64,000 nucleotides of DNA from Flavobacteriia bacterium (GTDB lineage Bacteria > Bacteroidota > Bacteroidia > Flavobacteriales_D > Crocinitomicaceae): the NCBI GenBank assembly GCA_947446925.1, contig CANFHU010000001.1, positions 124,001 through 188,000 of the forward strand, written 5' to 3'. The position numbers and the translations under genes were made by a program. The first letter of the stretch is position 1. Each line of letters opens with the position of its first letter. The notes beneath the pieces are model-generated. The model searched no databases and was not told where the DNA came from. It saw nothing but the letters and a program-made list of their open reading frames with translations. This document shows, one piece after another, positions 1 through 7,277 of this stretch.

Positions 1-283
1 TCTTTGATATTCTTCTTTTATCAATTGTTCGTATTTGATGACAAAGAATAATAGAATCTGTTTCTATCGACAAGCCTTTTGTATCTTTGGATAAGAAAGC
101 TTCATTGGGATAGATTGTTCTTCCATCTTTTAAAGAAGTTATTGGAATAATGTTAATCGTATTTAATAAATCATTGATTTCATTTTCAGAAATAATTAAA
201 ACAGGTCTCGATTTGCCCTGCTCTGAACCAATTACAGGATCTAAATTCGCTCTGAAAATTGTCCATTTATTAAATTTCTCCAT
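1..283 (-). CDS. MazF/PemK-family mRNA interferase toxin (C-terminus cut by window edge)
   Basis: Translating the minus strand from the ATG at 283 gives about 94 residues beginning MEKFNKWTIFRANLDPVIGS and continuing EQGKSRPVLIIS. This is the PemK/MazF N-terminal signature (basic start, R-A-x-L-x-P, G-x-E-Q-x-G-x-x-R-P-V-L-I-I). The family consists of sequence-specific endoribonucleases that cleave mRNA when the antitoxin is lost. The frame is still open at base 1; the family is usually about 105-120 residues, so only the last few are missing. It overlaps the 3' end of the upstream antitoxin gene by 14 bases, the usual translational coupling of this module. The family call is firm; substrate specificity cannot be read. 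Confidence 0.9.
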   Translation of the reverse strand, partial: MEKFNKWTIFRANLDPVIGSEQGKSRPVLIISENEINDLLNTINIIPITSLKDGRTIYPNEAFLSKDTKGLSIETDSIILCHQIRTIDKRRISK

Positions 284-491
284 CAATAAATTTAAAATCT
301 TGATTAATTTCTTCTATATCAGATAAAAAAAGAGCATCTGATTTTGCTTTTCGCATGATCTCCAACTTACGATCTCTTTCAGAAATTAAATCATCAATTT
401 CTACATGAACCTCTTTTTGAGAAGCAAATTCAGGCGGTAACGTAACAATAATTTGATTATTGTTTACCTGACAAATCATTGAGACGGTCAT
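270..491 (-). CDS. MazE-like antitoxin of the MazF/PemK module
   Basis: A 73-residue protein directly upstream of the MazF-like toxin. Its N-terminal half (NNNQIIVTLPPEFASQKEV) resembles the DNA-binding strand-rich part of small antitoxins paired with MazF. The C-terminal half is acidic and probably unfolded (DIEEINQDFKFIDGEI), the part that normally wraps and neutralises the toxin. The 14-base overlap with the toxin gene supports co-translation. Antitoxins of this class usually repress their own promoter, so the short upstream gap is the likely operator, though no palindrome is evident. Function is inferred mainly from context plus the short N-terminal motif. Confidence 0.75.
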   Translation of the reverse strand: MTVSMICQVNNNQIIVTLPPEFASQKEVHVEIDDLISERDRKLEIMRKAKSDALFLSDIEEINQDFKFIDGEI

Positions 492-556
492 ATCTGTTCA
501 GTTAAATGTTAATTAAATTTAATGATTTTTATTGAAAAAGAAAAATAAATCTCTTT

Positions 557-1158
557 TTATTTAATTATTAGTCGCTTCAATATCCAAACAAACAATGCTG
601 CAACTAAAACAGCTACGATACTTACAAAAATAAAATATATTCCAGCTAGTTCATTTCTTTTTTCTGAATAAAAGGTCATCACTTTTTTCAACCTTAATTT
701 AGGTAACCAAACACGTTCAAGTAATTCGTTTTTAGTTTTATAAGTCTTAAGTTTTTTATTTTTAGAATTAAAATGGAAATATTCATTTTAGAAGTCTTAC
801 CAACAATTTGATTTTCCGCTTGATTAATAAATGAAACATCTGAAATAATATATTGACCTTCATATTCTAAATAAGCATTTTCTTCTAAATCAATAAATGT
901 CAATTTACTAGTTCCATTTATCTGTACGTACCAACAATCACCTACTCCTGCATCTATATTTTTTATTTCTGACACAATAAATGCTCCAAAAAGTCCTACA
1001 AAAAACAATGTGTAAAATCCTACCAAAGGGGCAAAACCATAAAATATCAAGCGTTTTTTTCGTTTTTCTTTCTCCGAAAAAATGAATGTAATTACAATTA
1101 AAAGTAATGCAATAAACAAACTCAGGCAAAAAATTGCAATCAAATAAATTATAATCAC
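557..1158 (-). pseudogene. Membrane protein of unknown function, broken by a frameshift
   Basis: A GTG-started frame (1158 down to 694) encodes two N-terminal membrane segments (about residues 2-28 and 37-62) and a soluble region, then turns into Ile/Leu/Lys-rich text and stops. From about position 787 the adjacent frame continues with better protein-like sequence: NEYFHFNSKNKKLKTYKTKN, then ELLERVWLPKLRLKK, a third membrane segment and a KRLIIK end, stopping at 557-559. The switch coincides with a run of four A on the coding strand (786-789); one extra A would restore a single frame of about 200 residues. This is either a natural 1-base deletion or a base-calling error. I do not recognise the family. 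Neighbours are two toxin-antitoxin modules. Confidence 0.7.
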
Positions 1159-1184
1159 GAAGAGTGCGCTGATAAGTTCAACCG

Positions 1185-1481
1185 TTAAATAAACTCCTTA
1201 CCAACTCTTTCAATATGATTAAGTAAATCAGGATTTGAAATCTGATGGAAAATTGAAATATCAAATTTATAAGGCAACAATAAGTCATCCATATCATTTT
1301 CTAATGATTGAAGTAAGGAGAGCGTTAATTTTTCTCCTACCAATGTAAGATCGATATCTGATGCTAGTTTATAATTTCCTTTAGCCCTTGAACCATATAT
1401 AATAACTCGTTCAATTTCCGGAAATTTTGCGAACACTACTTTGATTTTATCGATATCATCGTTAGAAAGTCCAAATTGCAT
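1185..1481 (-). CDS. MNT-type nucleotidyltransferase domain protein (antitoxin of MNT/HEPN pair)
   Basis: A 98-residue minimal nucleotidyltransferase. The hallmark G-S-x10-D-x-D is intact: G30-S31 in YGSRAKGNYKLASDIDL with D42 and D44, the metal- and ATP-binding core of the pol-beta superfamily. MNT proteins partner with HEPN proteins; in characterised pairs the MNT protein transfers AMP to the HEPN toxin and inactivates it. The ATG shares one base with the stop codon of the HEPN gene (TAATG), so the two are translationally coupled. Family and pairing are clear; the toxin-antitoxin role is transferred from relatives. Confidence 0.87.
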   Translation of the reverse strand: MQFGLSNDDIDKIKVVFAKFPEIERVIIYGSRAKGNYKLASDIDLTLVGEKLTLSLLQSLENDMDDLLLPYKFDISIFHQISNPDLLNHIERVGKEFI

Positions 1482-1921
1482 TAGTTTAGTTTTTGTTCCA
1501 TCTTATGTTTAAAATCAAGGAAAAGGGGAAAATATTCCATTAGAATTTTAGTGTAAATTTCATTCGCGGTAACTTCATTATAAGTATGTGAAGATTTATT
1601 TCGACTCGCAATCATATCCATCCATGTGTGTGCTTCCGTGATTAAATGTAATTGAAACGCTTCTCTGGTTGCGTCACGAGAACCAGCAACTTCTGAATTC
1701 CCTTGAAAATGTGCATAATCTTTCATGACATTCCAAGCCAATTCATGCGTATATAAAAAACGTTGAATTAATGCTTCTTTAATCATTTCATCCAACCATT
1801 CCCCTAATTGTAGCGTATCAGCATCAAACGTAGTAGTGATTTGAAAAACTGCTTGCTCTAATTTTGATAATGCTTTTACATAATTTGAAAAGCGCTGCTC
1901 CCAACGAATATCTTGTTCCAC
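1481..1921 (-). CDS. HI0074-like HEPN protein, nucleotidyltransferase substrate-binding type (toxin of MNT/HEPN pair)
   Basis: A 146-residue helical protein started by GTG. The N-terminus (EQDIRWEQRFSNYVKALSKL) is typical of the HI0074/NTase_sub_bind family. The HEPN ribonuclease motif R-x4-H is present as R107-N-K-S-S-H112, followed by the usual TYNE, so the RNase centre looks intact. The gene lies 7 bases after the band-7 gene and overlaps the MNT gene by one base, giving the HEPN-then-MNT order common for these modules. Whether it is an active toxin or a co-opted RNA-binding partner cannot be decided from sequence. Confidence 0.85.
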   Translation of the reverse strand: MEQDIRWEQRFSNYVKALSKLEQAVFQITTTFDADTLQLGEWLDEMIKEALIQRFLYTHELAWNVMKDYAHFQGNSEVAGSRDATREAFQLHLITEAHTWMDMIASRNKSSHTYNEVTANEIYTKILMEYFPLFLDFKHKMEQKLN

Positions 1922-1928
1922 GCTTTTT

Positions 1929-2855
1929 TTATTTCTTATCCGTCACTTTCAACTGGTCCAATGCCATGATACGATCCAAGGATTTTTCCATTCCTTCCGG
2001 TGAACCATCTAAGAAGATGACGTTTCCTTTGCCTTTTTCAGCAAATTCTTTGATCGATTCCGTCCACATCGAAAATAATATCATGGAAGGATCTAAGTTG
2101 GCATCACGCATTTTTTGTGTAGCATCGCTCATCCCTTGCGCTACTTCCTCACGAAATAAAGCAATCCCTTGTCCTTTCAATTGTAATGCCTGACGCTCTG
2201 CTTCTGCGGAAATTTTGATGGCATTTCCTTCTGCTTCTGCTGCTTTAGTTTTTGTAATCAACAATGCTTGACCTTCGTTTTCTGCAGCCGCTTTCAAGTT
2301 ATTAGAGGCAACCACTTTCGCCATAGAATTAGTAATTTCTTCGTCGAAAGTAATATCATTCAACTGTAAATCGATTAAATGGAATCCCCAAGTTTCTAAT
2401 GTTTGATCTAAACTTTCTTTCACATCGTCTACGATTTCACGACGTAATAATAAAATTTCTGCTTGTTTTTTAGTCGCTACAAATCCACGAACTGAACCCT
2501 CAATCGTTCTAATTAATGCTTGCGAAAAGTTTTGTTGGTTGACAAACTTAAATGCTACATTTTTGATGGTTTCTTCATCTGCATTTAGAACAGAATAGAC
2601 CAACATCGCTTTGAAATATACATTTGCCTGATCTTGTGTAATTGCTTGGAATTCCATTTCCAAAGATCTATTTTGAATAGATATGTTTGTTGCAACCTTC
2701 TCAATTAATGGAATACGAAAATTAAGTCCTGGAGAAAGAATACGACGGTACTTTCCAAACATGGTGATAACAGATATAGTACCTTGCTGTACCACAACAA
2801 AAGAAGTAACTAAAATGACTAATCCGAGTAATAAAACGATTAAAAATGGACTCAT
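1929..2855 (-). CDS. SPFH/band-7 (stomatin/prohibitin-like) membrane protein
   Basis: A 308-residue protein with one N-terminal membrane segment (FLIVLLLGLVILVTSFVVV) followed by a band-7 domain (about residues 22-200: VVQQGTISVITMFGKYRRIL, then SPGLNFRIPLIEKV). An Ala/Glu-rich coiled-coil stretch (about 190-240) is typical of SPFH oligomers. Such proteins form rings or scaffolds on the inner membrane and often assist membrane proteases or organise microdomains. The closest group appears to be HflC/slipin-like, but the specific partner is unknown. It is the first gene of a minus-strand run that continues into the HEPN/MNT pair 7 bases downstream. Confidence 0.85.
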   Translation of the reverse strand: MSPFLIVLLLGLVILVTSFVVVQQGTISVITMFGKYRRILSPGLNFRIPLIEKVATNISIQNRSLEMEFQAITQDQANVYFKAMLVYSVLNADEETIKNVAFKFVNQQNFSQALIRTIEGSVRGFVATKKQAEILLLRREIVDDVKESLDQTLETWGFHLIDLQLNDITFDEEITNSMAKVVASNNLKAAAENEGQALLITKTKAAEAEGNAIKISAEAERQALQLKGQGIALFREEVAQGMSDATQKMRDANLDPSMILFSMWTESIKEFAEKGKGNVIFLDGSPEGMEKSLDRIMALDQLKVTDKK

Positions 2856-3050
2856 GGTTTTAAATTATGGGTTATGAATAAATGTTAATATTTAATAGTA
2901 TAAAGTTAACACGTTTGAAGGTAATTGCAAATCAAAGGAAATAATTATCAATCAAATTATTTAAACTAATTCTAAATTAGGTATTATGACAATTCTATGA
3001 CAAAAAAACTATCCTAAAAACACAACTTTGAACTCGTAAAAGAAGAGAGG

Positions 3051-4277
3051 ATGTTAGAACAGTTTCATATACTTGCGTTTACCCATAAAAAGATGGACGT
3101 TAGTGAAGTAGGAAAACTTCATATTGAATTAGACAAGCAGAAAGAAGTGCTTAATGTGTTCAAACAAACGATGGAATTAGACGAATTAATGTTTCTTTCT
3201 ACATGTAATCGGGTTGAATTTTTGTTTTGTACTTCCAAAAATGTAGACGATAATTTCATACAAACTTTCTTCCAAACACTCTATCCACACTACGAAACTA
3301 CCCAAATCACACACTTCGAAAATGCCGTTGAATCGTATTCTGGCGTGCGTGCAATCGAACACATACTTCAAGTTGCTTCCTCCATCGATTCCATGATAGT
3401 GGGGGAACGTGAAATCATTACCCAAGTTAGAAATGCGTTTGATGCTTCAAAAGAAATGGGACTTACAGGTGATTTTATTCGTGTAGTGATGCGTCATACT
3501 GTAGAAACTGCAAAAAGGGTTTACACAGAAACAAGCATTGCGAACAAACCAGTATCTGTTGTCGCTCTTGCTTACCACACCTTGCGTGACATGGACATAT
3601 CGCTCGATGCCCGAGTACTTATGATTGGCGCTGGTATGACCAATAGCAACATGGCTAAATTTTTAAGAAAGCACGGATTTAAAAATTTCACTGTATTTAA
3701 TCGTACCGTAGCAAAAGCGGAACTGCTAGCAAAAGACTTACATGGTAGTGGTTACGGATTAGATACACTGCACACTTTTGATAAAGGATTTGATATTATC
3801 ATTACTTGTACTGGCTCGGAAGCACCTATAATTACGCCAGAAATATACACACAATTACTACAAGGGGAGAAAACAAAAAAAGTGGTAATAGATATTGCTA
3901 TTCCGCACGATTTAGATGCAGAAATTGTAAAAAACAATCCTATAACACATATTTCAATCGATTATCTTCAAAAAATATCTGATCGAAATTTACTAGAACG
4001 TTCCAAAGAAATCGTGCATGTAGAACAAATACTTTCCGAGGCCATCGAATCTTTTATGTACATACACAAAATGCGTCAAGTAGAAATTGCGATGCGTGAA
4101 GTTCCAAATATGGTAAAAGATATTCGTGCAACTGCAGTGAACGAAGTATTTAAAAAAGAATTACAAAACCTTGACGACGATTCGCGCGAGGTATTAGATA
4201 AAATTATTGGTTACATGGAGAAAAAATACATGAGTATGCCCATGAAACTAGCGAAAGAAATTATGCTTAAATCGTAA
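3051..4277 (+). CDS. hemA: Glutamyl-tRNA reductase
   Basis: A 408-residue protein catalysing NADPH-dependent reduction of glutamyl-tRNA to glutamate-1-semialdehyde, the first committed step of C5-route tetrapyrrole synthesis. The catalytic cysteine is C52 in STCNRVEFLF. GEREIITQVRNAF marks the catalytic domain, a Rossmann motif (VLMIGAGMTNSNMAKFL) lies near residues 184-200, and a C-terminal helical dimerisation domain follows. Length is normal. The ATG at 3051 follows a purine-rich GAAGAGAGG. hemC begins 4 bases after the stop, so hemA-hemC-hemD form one operon. Confidence 0.96.
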   Translation: MLEQFHILAFTHKKMDVSEVGKLHIELDKQKEVLNVFKQTMELDELMFLSTCNRVEFLFCTSKNVDDNFIQTFFQTLYPHYETTQITHFENAVESYSGVRAIEHILQVASSIDSMIVGEREIITQVRNAFDASKEMGLTGDFIRVVMRHTVETAKRVYTETSIANKPVSVVALAYHTLRDMDISLDARVLMIGAGMTNSNMAKFLRKHGFKNFTVFNRTVAKAELLAKDLHGSGYGLDTLHTFDKGFDIIITCTGSEAPIITPEIYTQLLQGEKTKKVVIDIAIPHDLDAEIVKNNPITHISIDYLQKISDRNLLERSKEIVHVEQILSEAIESFMYIHKMRQVEIAMREVPNMVKDIRATAVNEVFKKELQNLDDDSREVLDKIIGYMEKKYMSMPMKLAKEIMLKS

Positions 4278-4281
4278 ACGT

Positions 4282-5178
4282 ATGCAAAAAATTACCATTG
4301 GATCCAGAGGAAGTGACTTGGCATTATGGCAAGCAAATCATGTAAAACGACAACTGGAAAACCTCGGACATGAGGTGGAAATCAAGGTAATTGTTACCCA
4401 AGGAGATGCTATTCAACACTTAAGTTTCGATAAATTAGAAGGGAAAGGATTTTTTACAAAAGAAATTGAGTCAGCCTTATTAGACAAAAGCATTGATTTA
4501 GCAGTACATTCGCACAAAGATTTAGAAACAAATCCACCAGCAGGATTAGTGATTGCAGCGGTTTCTGAACGCGAGGATCCTTCCGATTTATTATTGATTA
4601 CTAAATCTAAAGTAGACACAGCACAACCTTGGAATTTAGCATTAGATGCTTCCATCGGAACTTCATCTGCTCGCAGAAAATCACAAATCCTTCGATTTAG
4701 AAATGATTTAAATATCAGTGACTTACGAGGAAATGTTCCAACACGTATCCAAAAATTACGCGATGGAAACTACGATGCTATTGTTTTAGCAAAAGCAGGA
4801 GTGGATCGTTTACAATTAGATCTTTCAGAGTTTTTCGTGGAAGTATTAAATCCAACAGAATTTGTTCCTGCACCAGCACAAGGTGTTCTAGGACTTCAAA
4901 TTCGCGAAGACGATACACGTATGGCAGAAATTATGCACCACTTAAACCATACTAATGTTGCTTTACGTATTGGCGTTGAACGTAAAGTATTAAACCTATT
5001 AGATGGTGGTTGTCAATTACCATTGGGAGTATATTGTCCAAATGAGAAACAAGTATTTGTTTCTCATGCAACTTCTAGCGATGTAGCAGCAAAAGGATAT
5101 TATTACGAGCCTGAAAATTTAGAAGAAGTGGTTGCACAAATTGTGACAGATCTAAAGAATGCAAGTGTAGAGGCGTGA
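4282..5178 (+). CDS. hemC: Hydroxymethylbilane synthase (porphobilinogen deaminase)
   Basis: A 298-residue cytosolic enzyme that polymerises four porphobilinogens into hydroxymethylbilane. It starts TIGSRGSDLALWQA, carries the substrate-binding HSHKDLE segment and the Arg-rich GTSSARRKSQ, and has the dipyrromethane cofactor cysteine in LLDGGCQLPLG near residue 243. Length is about family average. It lies 4 bases after hemA, and its TGA stop overlaps the GTG start of hemD, so the three are co-transcribed and hemC/hemD translationally coupled. Confidence 0.96.
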   Translation: MQKITIGSRGSDLALWQANHVKRQLENLGHEVEIKVIVTQGDAIQHLSFDKLEGKGFFTKEIESALLDKSIDLAVHSHKDLETNPPAGLVIAAVSEREDPSDLLLITKSKVDTAQPWNLALDASIGTSSARRKSQILRFRNDLNISDLRGNVPTRIQKLRDGNYDAIVLAKAGVDRLQLDLSEFFVEVLNPTEFVPAPAQGVLGLQIREDDTRMAEIMHHLNHTNVALRIGVERKVLNLLDGGCQLPLGVYCPNEKQVFVSHATSSDVAAKGYYYEPENLEEVVAQIVTDLKNASVEA

Positions 5179-5840
5179 TTCGTTCTATCTTAATTACAAA
5201 ATCTAAAAACGATAAAGGAGTATTATACGACTACTGTTTATCTCAGAATATTGCCATTCATTATCACTCTTTTTTAACATTTAAACAGGTAAACCTTCCA
5301 GAAACACAAACTTCGAATGTCTTGTTTTTTAGTAGTAAACGTGCGGTTGATTATTTTCTGCAACAAACTGAAATTTCAGAAAATACTACTGTAGCATGTA
5401 TAGGAGAAAGTACCAAACAGCATTTAAATGCAAAAGGAATCGAAGTAAATTTTGTAGGAAATAATCCAGGTCAACCAGAATCCGTATCCAAAGAACTAGC
5501 AAAATGGTTAGGGGAAAAATCGTGTACTATTGTCTTAGCAAAAGAAAGTAAAAAGTCGATATTAAACCATTTAAATCCATCTACTTCCAATATTTGTGTA
5601 GTCTATGAAACTTACATTCATAGTAAAAAAATAGACCAAACATTTGATTGTATTGTTTTTACAAGCCCTTCCAATGTAGAAGGTTATTTGAAAGAAAACA
5701 AAATTCATGAGAATACGCGTATTATCGCGTGGGGAGAAACTACCAAAAAATATGTACAAGCCTTACAATTACCTGTTTGGAAAACATTAAAAATGGCTAA
5801 AGAAGAAGAAGTGGTTTTTTTAATTTCAAAGAAGCAATAA
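5175..5840 (+). CDS. hemD: Uroporphyrinogen-III synthase
   Basis: A 221-residue protein, somewhat short for the poorly conserved HemD family. It would cyclise hydroxymethylbilane to uroporphyrinogen III. Supporting features are the position directly after hemC with GTGA start/stop overlap, NVLFFSSKRAVDYFL in the first lobe and CIVFTSPSNVEGYLKEN with IIAWGETTKKYV in the second; these are the typical F-x-S-x-x-A-V and T-S-P-x-x-V elements. Its last 44 bases overlap the 3' end of the opposing LytTR gene. The call rests on motifs plus operon position. Confidence 0.88.
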   Translation: MIRSILITKSKNDKGVLYDYCLSQNIAIHYHSFLTFKQVNLPETQTSNVLFFSSKRAVDYFLQQTEISENTTVACIGESTKQHLNAKGIEVNFVGNNPGQPESVSKELAKWLGEKSCTIVLAKESKKSILNHLNPSTSNICVVYETYIHSKKIDQTFDCIVFTSPSNVEGYLKENKIHENTRIIAWGETTKKYVQALQLPVWKTLKMAKEEEVVFLISKKQ

Positions 5841-6387
5841 CACGTTCTTTTCTTCTACGAGATACGGGTACAATGGTATTATCATCTAGTTCAATCGTCA
5901 ATAAATTTCCTTTTTTTATTGATTTAATATAATGTATATTAATCAGATGTGACTGATGAACACGTTCAAAATCAAACACTAAAAATTGGACTTCAAATTC
6001 TTTGAGTGTTTTTGAAATCAAAATTGGTTTAGAATTTCGTATGTAAACACGCGTATAATTTCCATCACTTTGAAAACGAATAATATCTTTCAAATCAATC
6101 AAGTGTTTTCCATCAGAATTTGAAAGAATTATTTTATTAGAAATTATTGGCGTGTTTTCAATGTGGTTTGTGTCATCTTGTTCTTTTTCGATGTTCCATT
6201 TTTTATGTACCATCTCTAAAATTGAATCGATGAAATAATTAATTTCATGGGTATTAATTGAACTCAATAAATAATCCACCATTTTTAAAAGAGTAGATTT
6301 ATCGTTATCTCGAACAAGTTGCTCTAACTGTTTTTCAACAACAAAGGTCGAATCCAAATAATTTGAAGAGAGAGCGTTACTAAACAT
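5797..6387 (-). CDS. LytTR-type DNA-binding regulator without receiver domain
   Basis: A 196-residue protein. The C-terminal half (about residues 85-190) is a LytTR domain: LIDLKDIIRFQSDGNYTRVY, an acidic linker, FERVHQSHLINIHYIKSI and VPVSRRRKERV. The N-terminal 85 residues are helical with no receiver domain, so input is not by phosphorylation of this chain; it may respond through protein contacts or abundance. It converges on hemD with a 44-base overlap and is divergent from the response regulator at 6535. A possible -7 box (TAGTTTTG on the minus strand, 6414-6407) lies just upstream, without a clear -33 element. Confidence 0.85.
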   Translation of the reverse strand: MFSNALSSNYLDSTFVVEKQLEQLVRDNDKSTLLKMVDYLLSSINTHEINYFIDSILEMVHKKWNIEKEQDDTNHIENTPIISNKIILSNSDGKHLIDLKDIIRFQSDGNYTRVYIRNSKPILISKTLKEFEVQFLVFDFERVHQSHLINIHYIKSIKKGNLLTIELDDNTIVPVSRRRKERVIASLKLKKPLLLL

Positions 6388-6431
6388 TTTTGTATTAAAT
6401 ATGAAACAAAACTAAATGTTTAATTTTGAGG

Positions 6432-6459
6432 AAAAAATACACCAAAAGGTGTATTTTTT
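6432..6459. promoter_or_regulatory. Perfect 12-bp hairpin in the divergent LytTR / response-regulator spacer
   Basis: The arms AAAAAATACACC and GGTGTATTTTTT are exact inverted complements around an AAAA loop. The hairpin sits between two divergently transcribed regulators (starts at 6387 minus and 6535 plus), so it is not an end-of-gene terminator for either. It could be an operator shared by both promoters, or a leader attenuator for the plus-strand response regulator, since a T-run follows the stem. Confidence 0.55.
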
Positions 6460-6534
6460 TTAGTGAAAAGGACTCATGCATCACCACTAATAACACTGTA
6501 ATTAATTGATTTAAAACACTATTTTTAGTTCATT

Positions 6535-7176
6535 ATGAAAAAACAAATACAATTATTTATCGCGGATGATCATCAAATGTTTATTGACGGATTAAAATCT
6601 TTATTACTAGAAACAGAATGGATAAAAATTGTCGGAAAAGCAAATAATGGGAAAGAAGTGATTGAAAAAATCAACCTTCTTACTCCAGATGTACTTCTAT
6701 TAGATATTGGAATGCCGGAACTAAATGGGATAGAGACAACGAAGATAATTCATGAAAAATACCCAAGCATAAAAATAATAGCATTAACGATGTACGATGA
6801 TCAATATCGTGTAACTAAAATGTTGAAAGCAGGAGTAAAAGGATATGTACTAAAAAACACAACGAAAGATGAACTTCTTGAAGCGATTCATACTGTACAA
6901 TCCGGAGAAGTTTATCTAGCAGCAAATGTAGAACGATTTGCATACAATAACCATAAATTGGAGGAAGAACCACTAATTTCTAAACTCACAAAACGCGAAA
7001 TTGAAATCATCCAATTAATCGTAAAATCATCCACAAATAAAGAAATTGCAGATAAACTTTTTTTGAGTGAACTAACAATCAATACGCATCGAAAGAATGC
7101 AATGCGAAAACTAGAGTTAAAAAACACAGCTAGTTTAGTTCAATTTGCAATCGAAAACAATATCCATGAACTTTAA
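6535..7176 (+). CDS. NarL/LuxR-family response regulator
   Basis: A 213-residue protein with an N-terminal receiver domain (about 5-120) and a C-terminal LuxR-type helix-turn-helix (about 145-205). Acidic pocket residues are D11-D12; the phospho-acceptor is D57 in VLLLDIGMP; the switch Thr is in IIALTMYDD; the conserved Lys is in GYVLKNTT. The HTH reads LTKREIEIIQLIVKSSTNKE, then IADKLFLSELTINTHRKNAM. A TPR histidine kinase follows 101 bases downstream and is the obvious partner. A LytTR regulator is transcribed divergently. Confidence 0.93.
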   Translation: MKKQIQLFIADDHQMFIDGLKSLLLETEWIKIVGKANNGKEVIEKINLLTPDVLLLDIGMPELNGIETTKIIHEKYPSIKIIALTMYDDQYRVTKMLKAGVKGYVLKNTTKDELLEAIHTVQSGEVYLAANVERFAYNNHKLEEEPLISKLTKREIEIIQLIVKSSTNKEIADKLFLSELTINTHRKNAMRKLELKNTASLVQFAIENNIHEL

Positions 7177-7277
7177 TAGCGAAAAGGATTTACCAATAAA
7201 TAAATACACCATATTAAGTATCTCCTTTTTTTAATTAAGCGACTAAATTTGTACCTGTTAAAGCATAAAATTGCAGC

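Noticed and set aside
1864-2193. Plus-strand open frame of 109 codons
   Set aside because: It is antisense to the HEPN and band-7 genes, which have clear family motifs; no start signal or homology-like composition.
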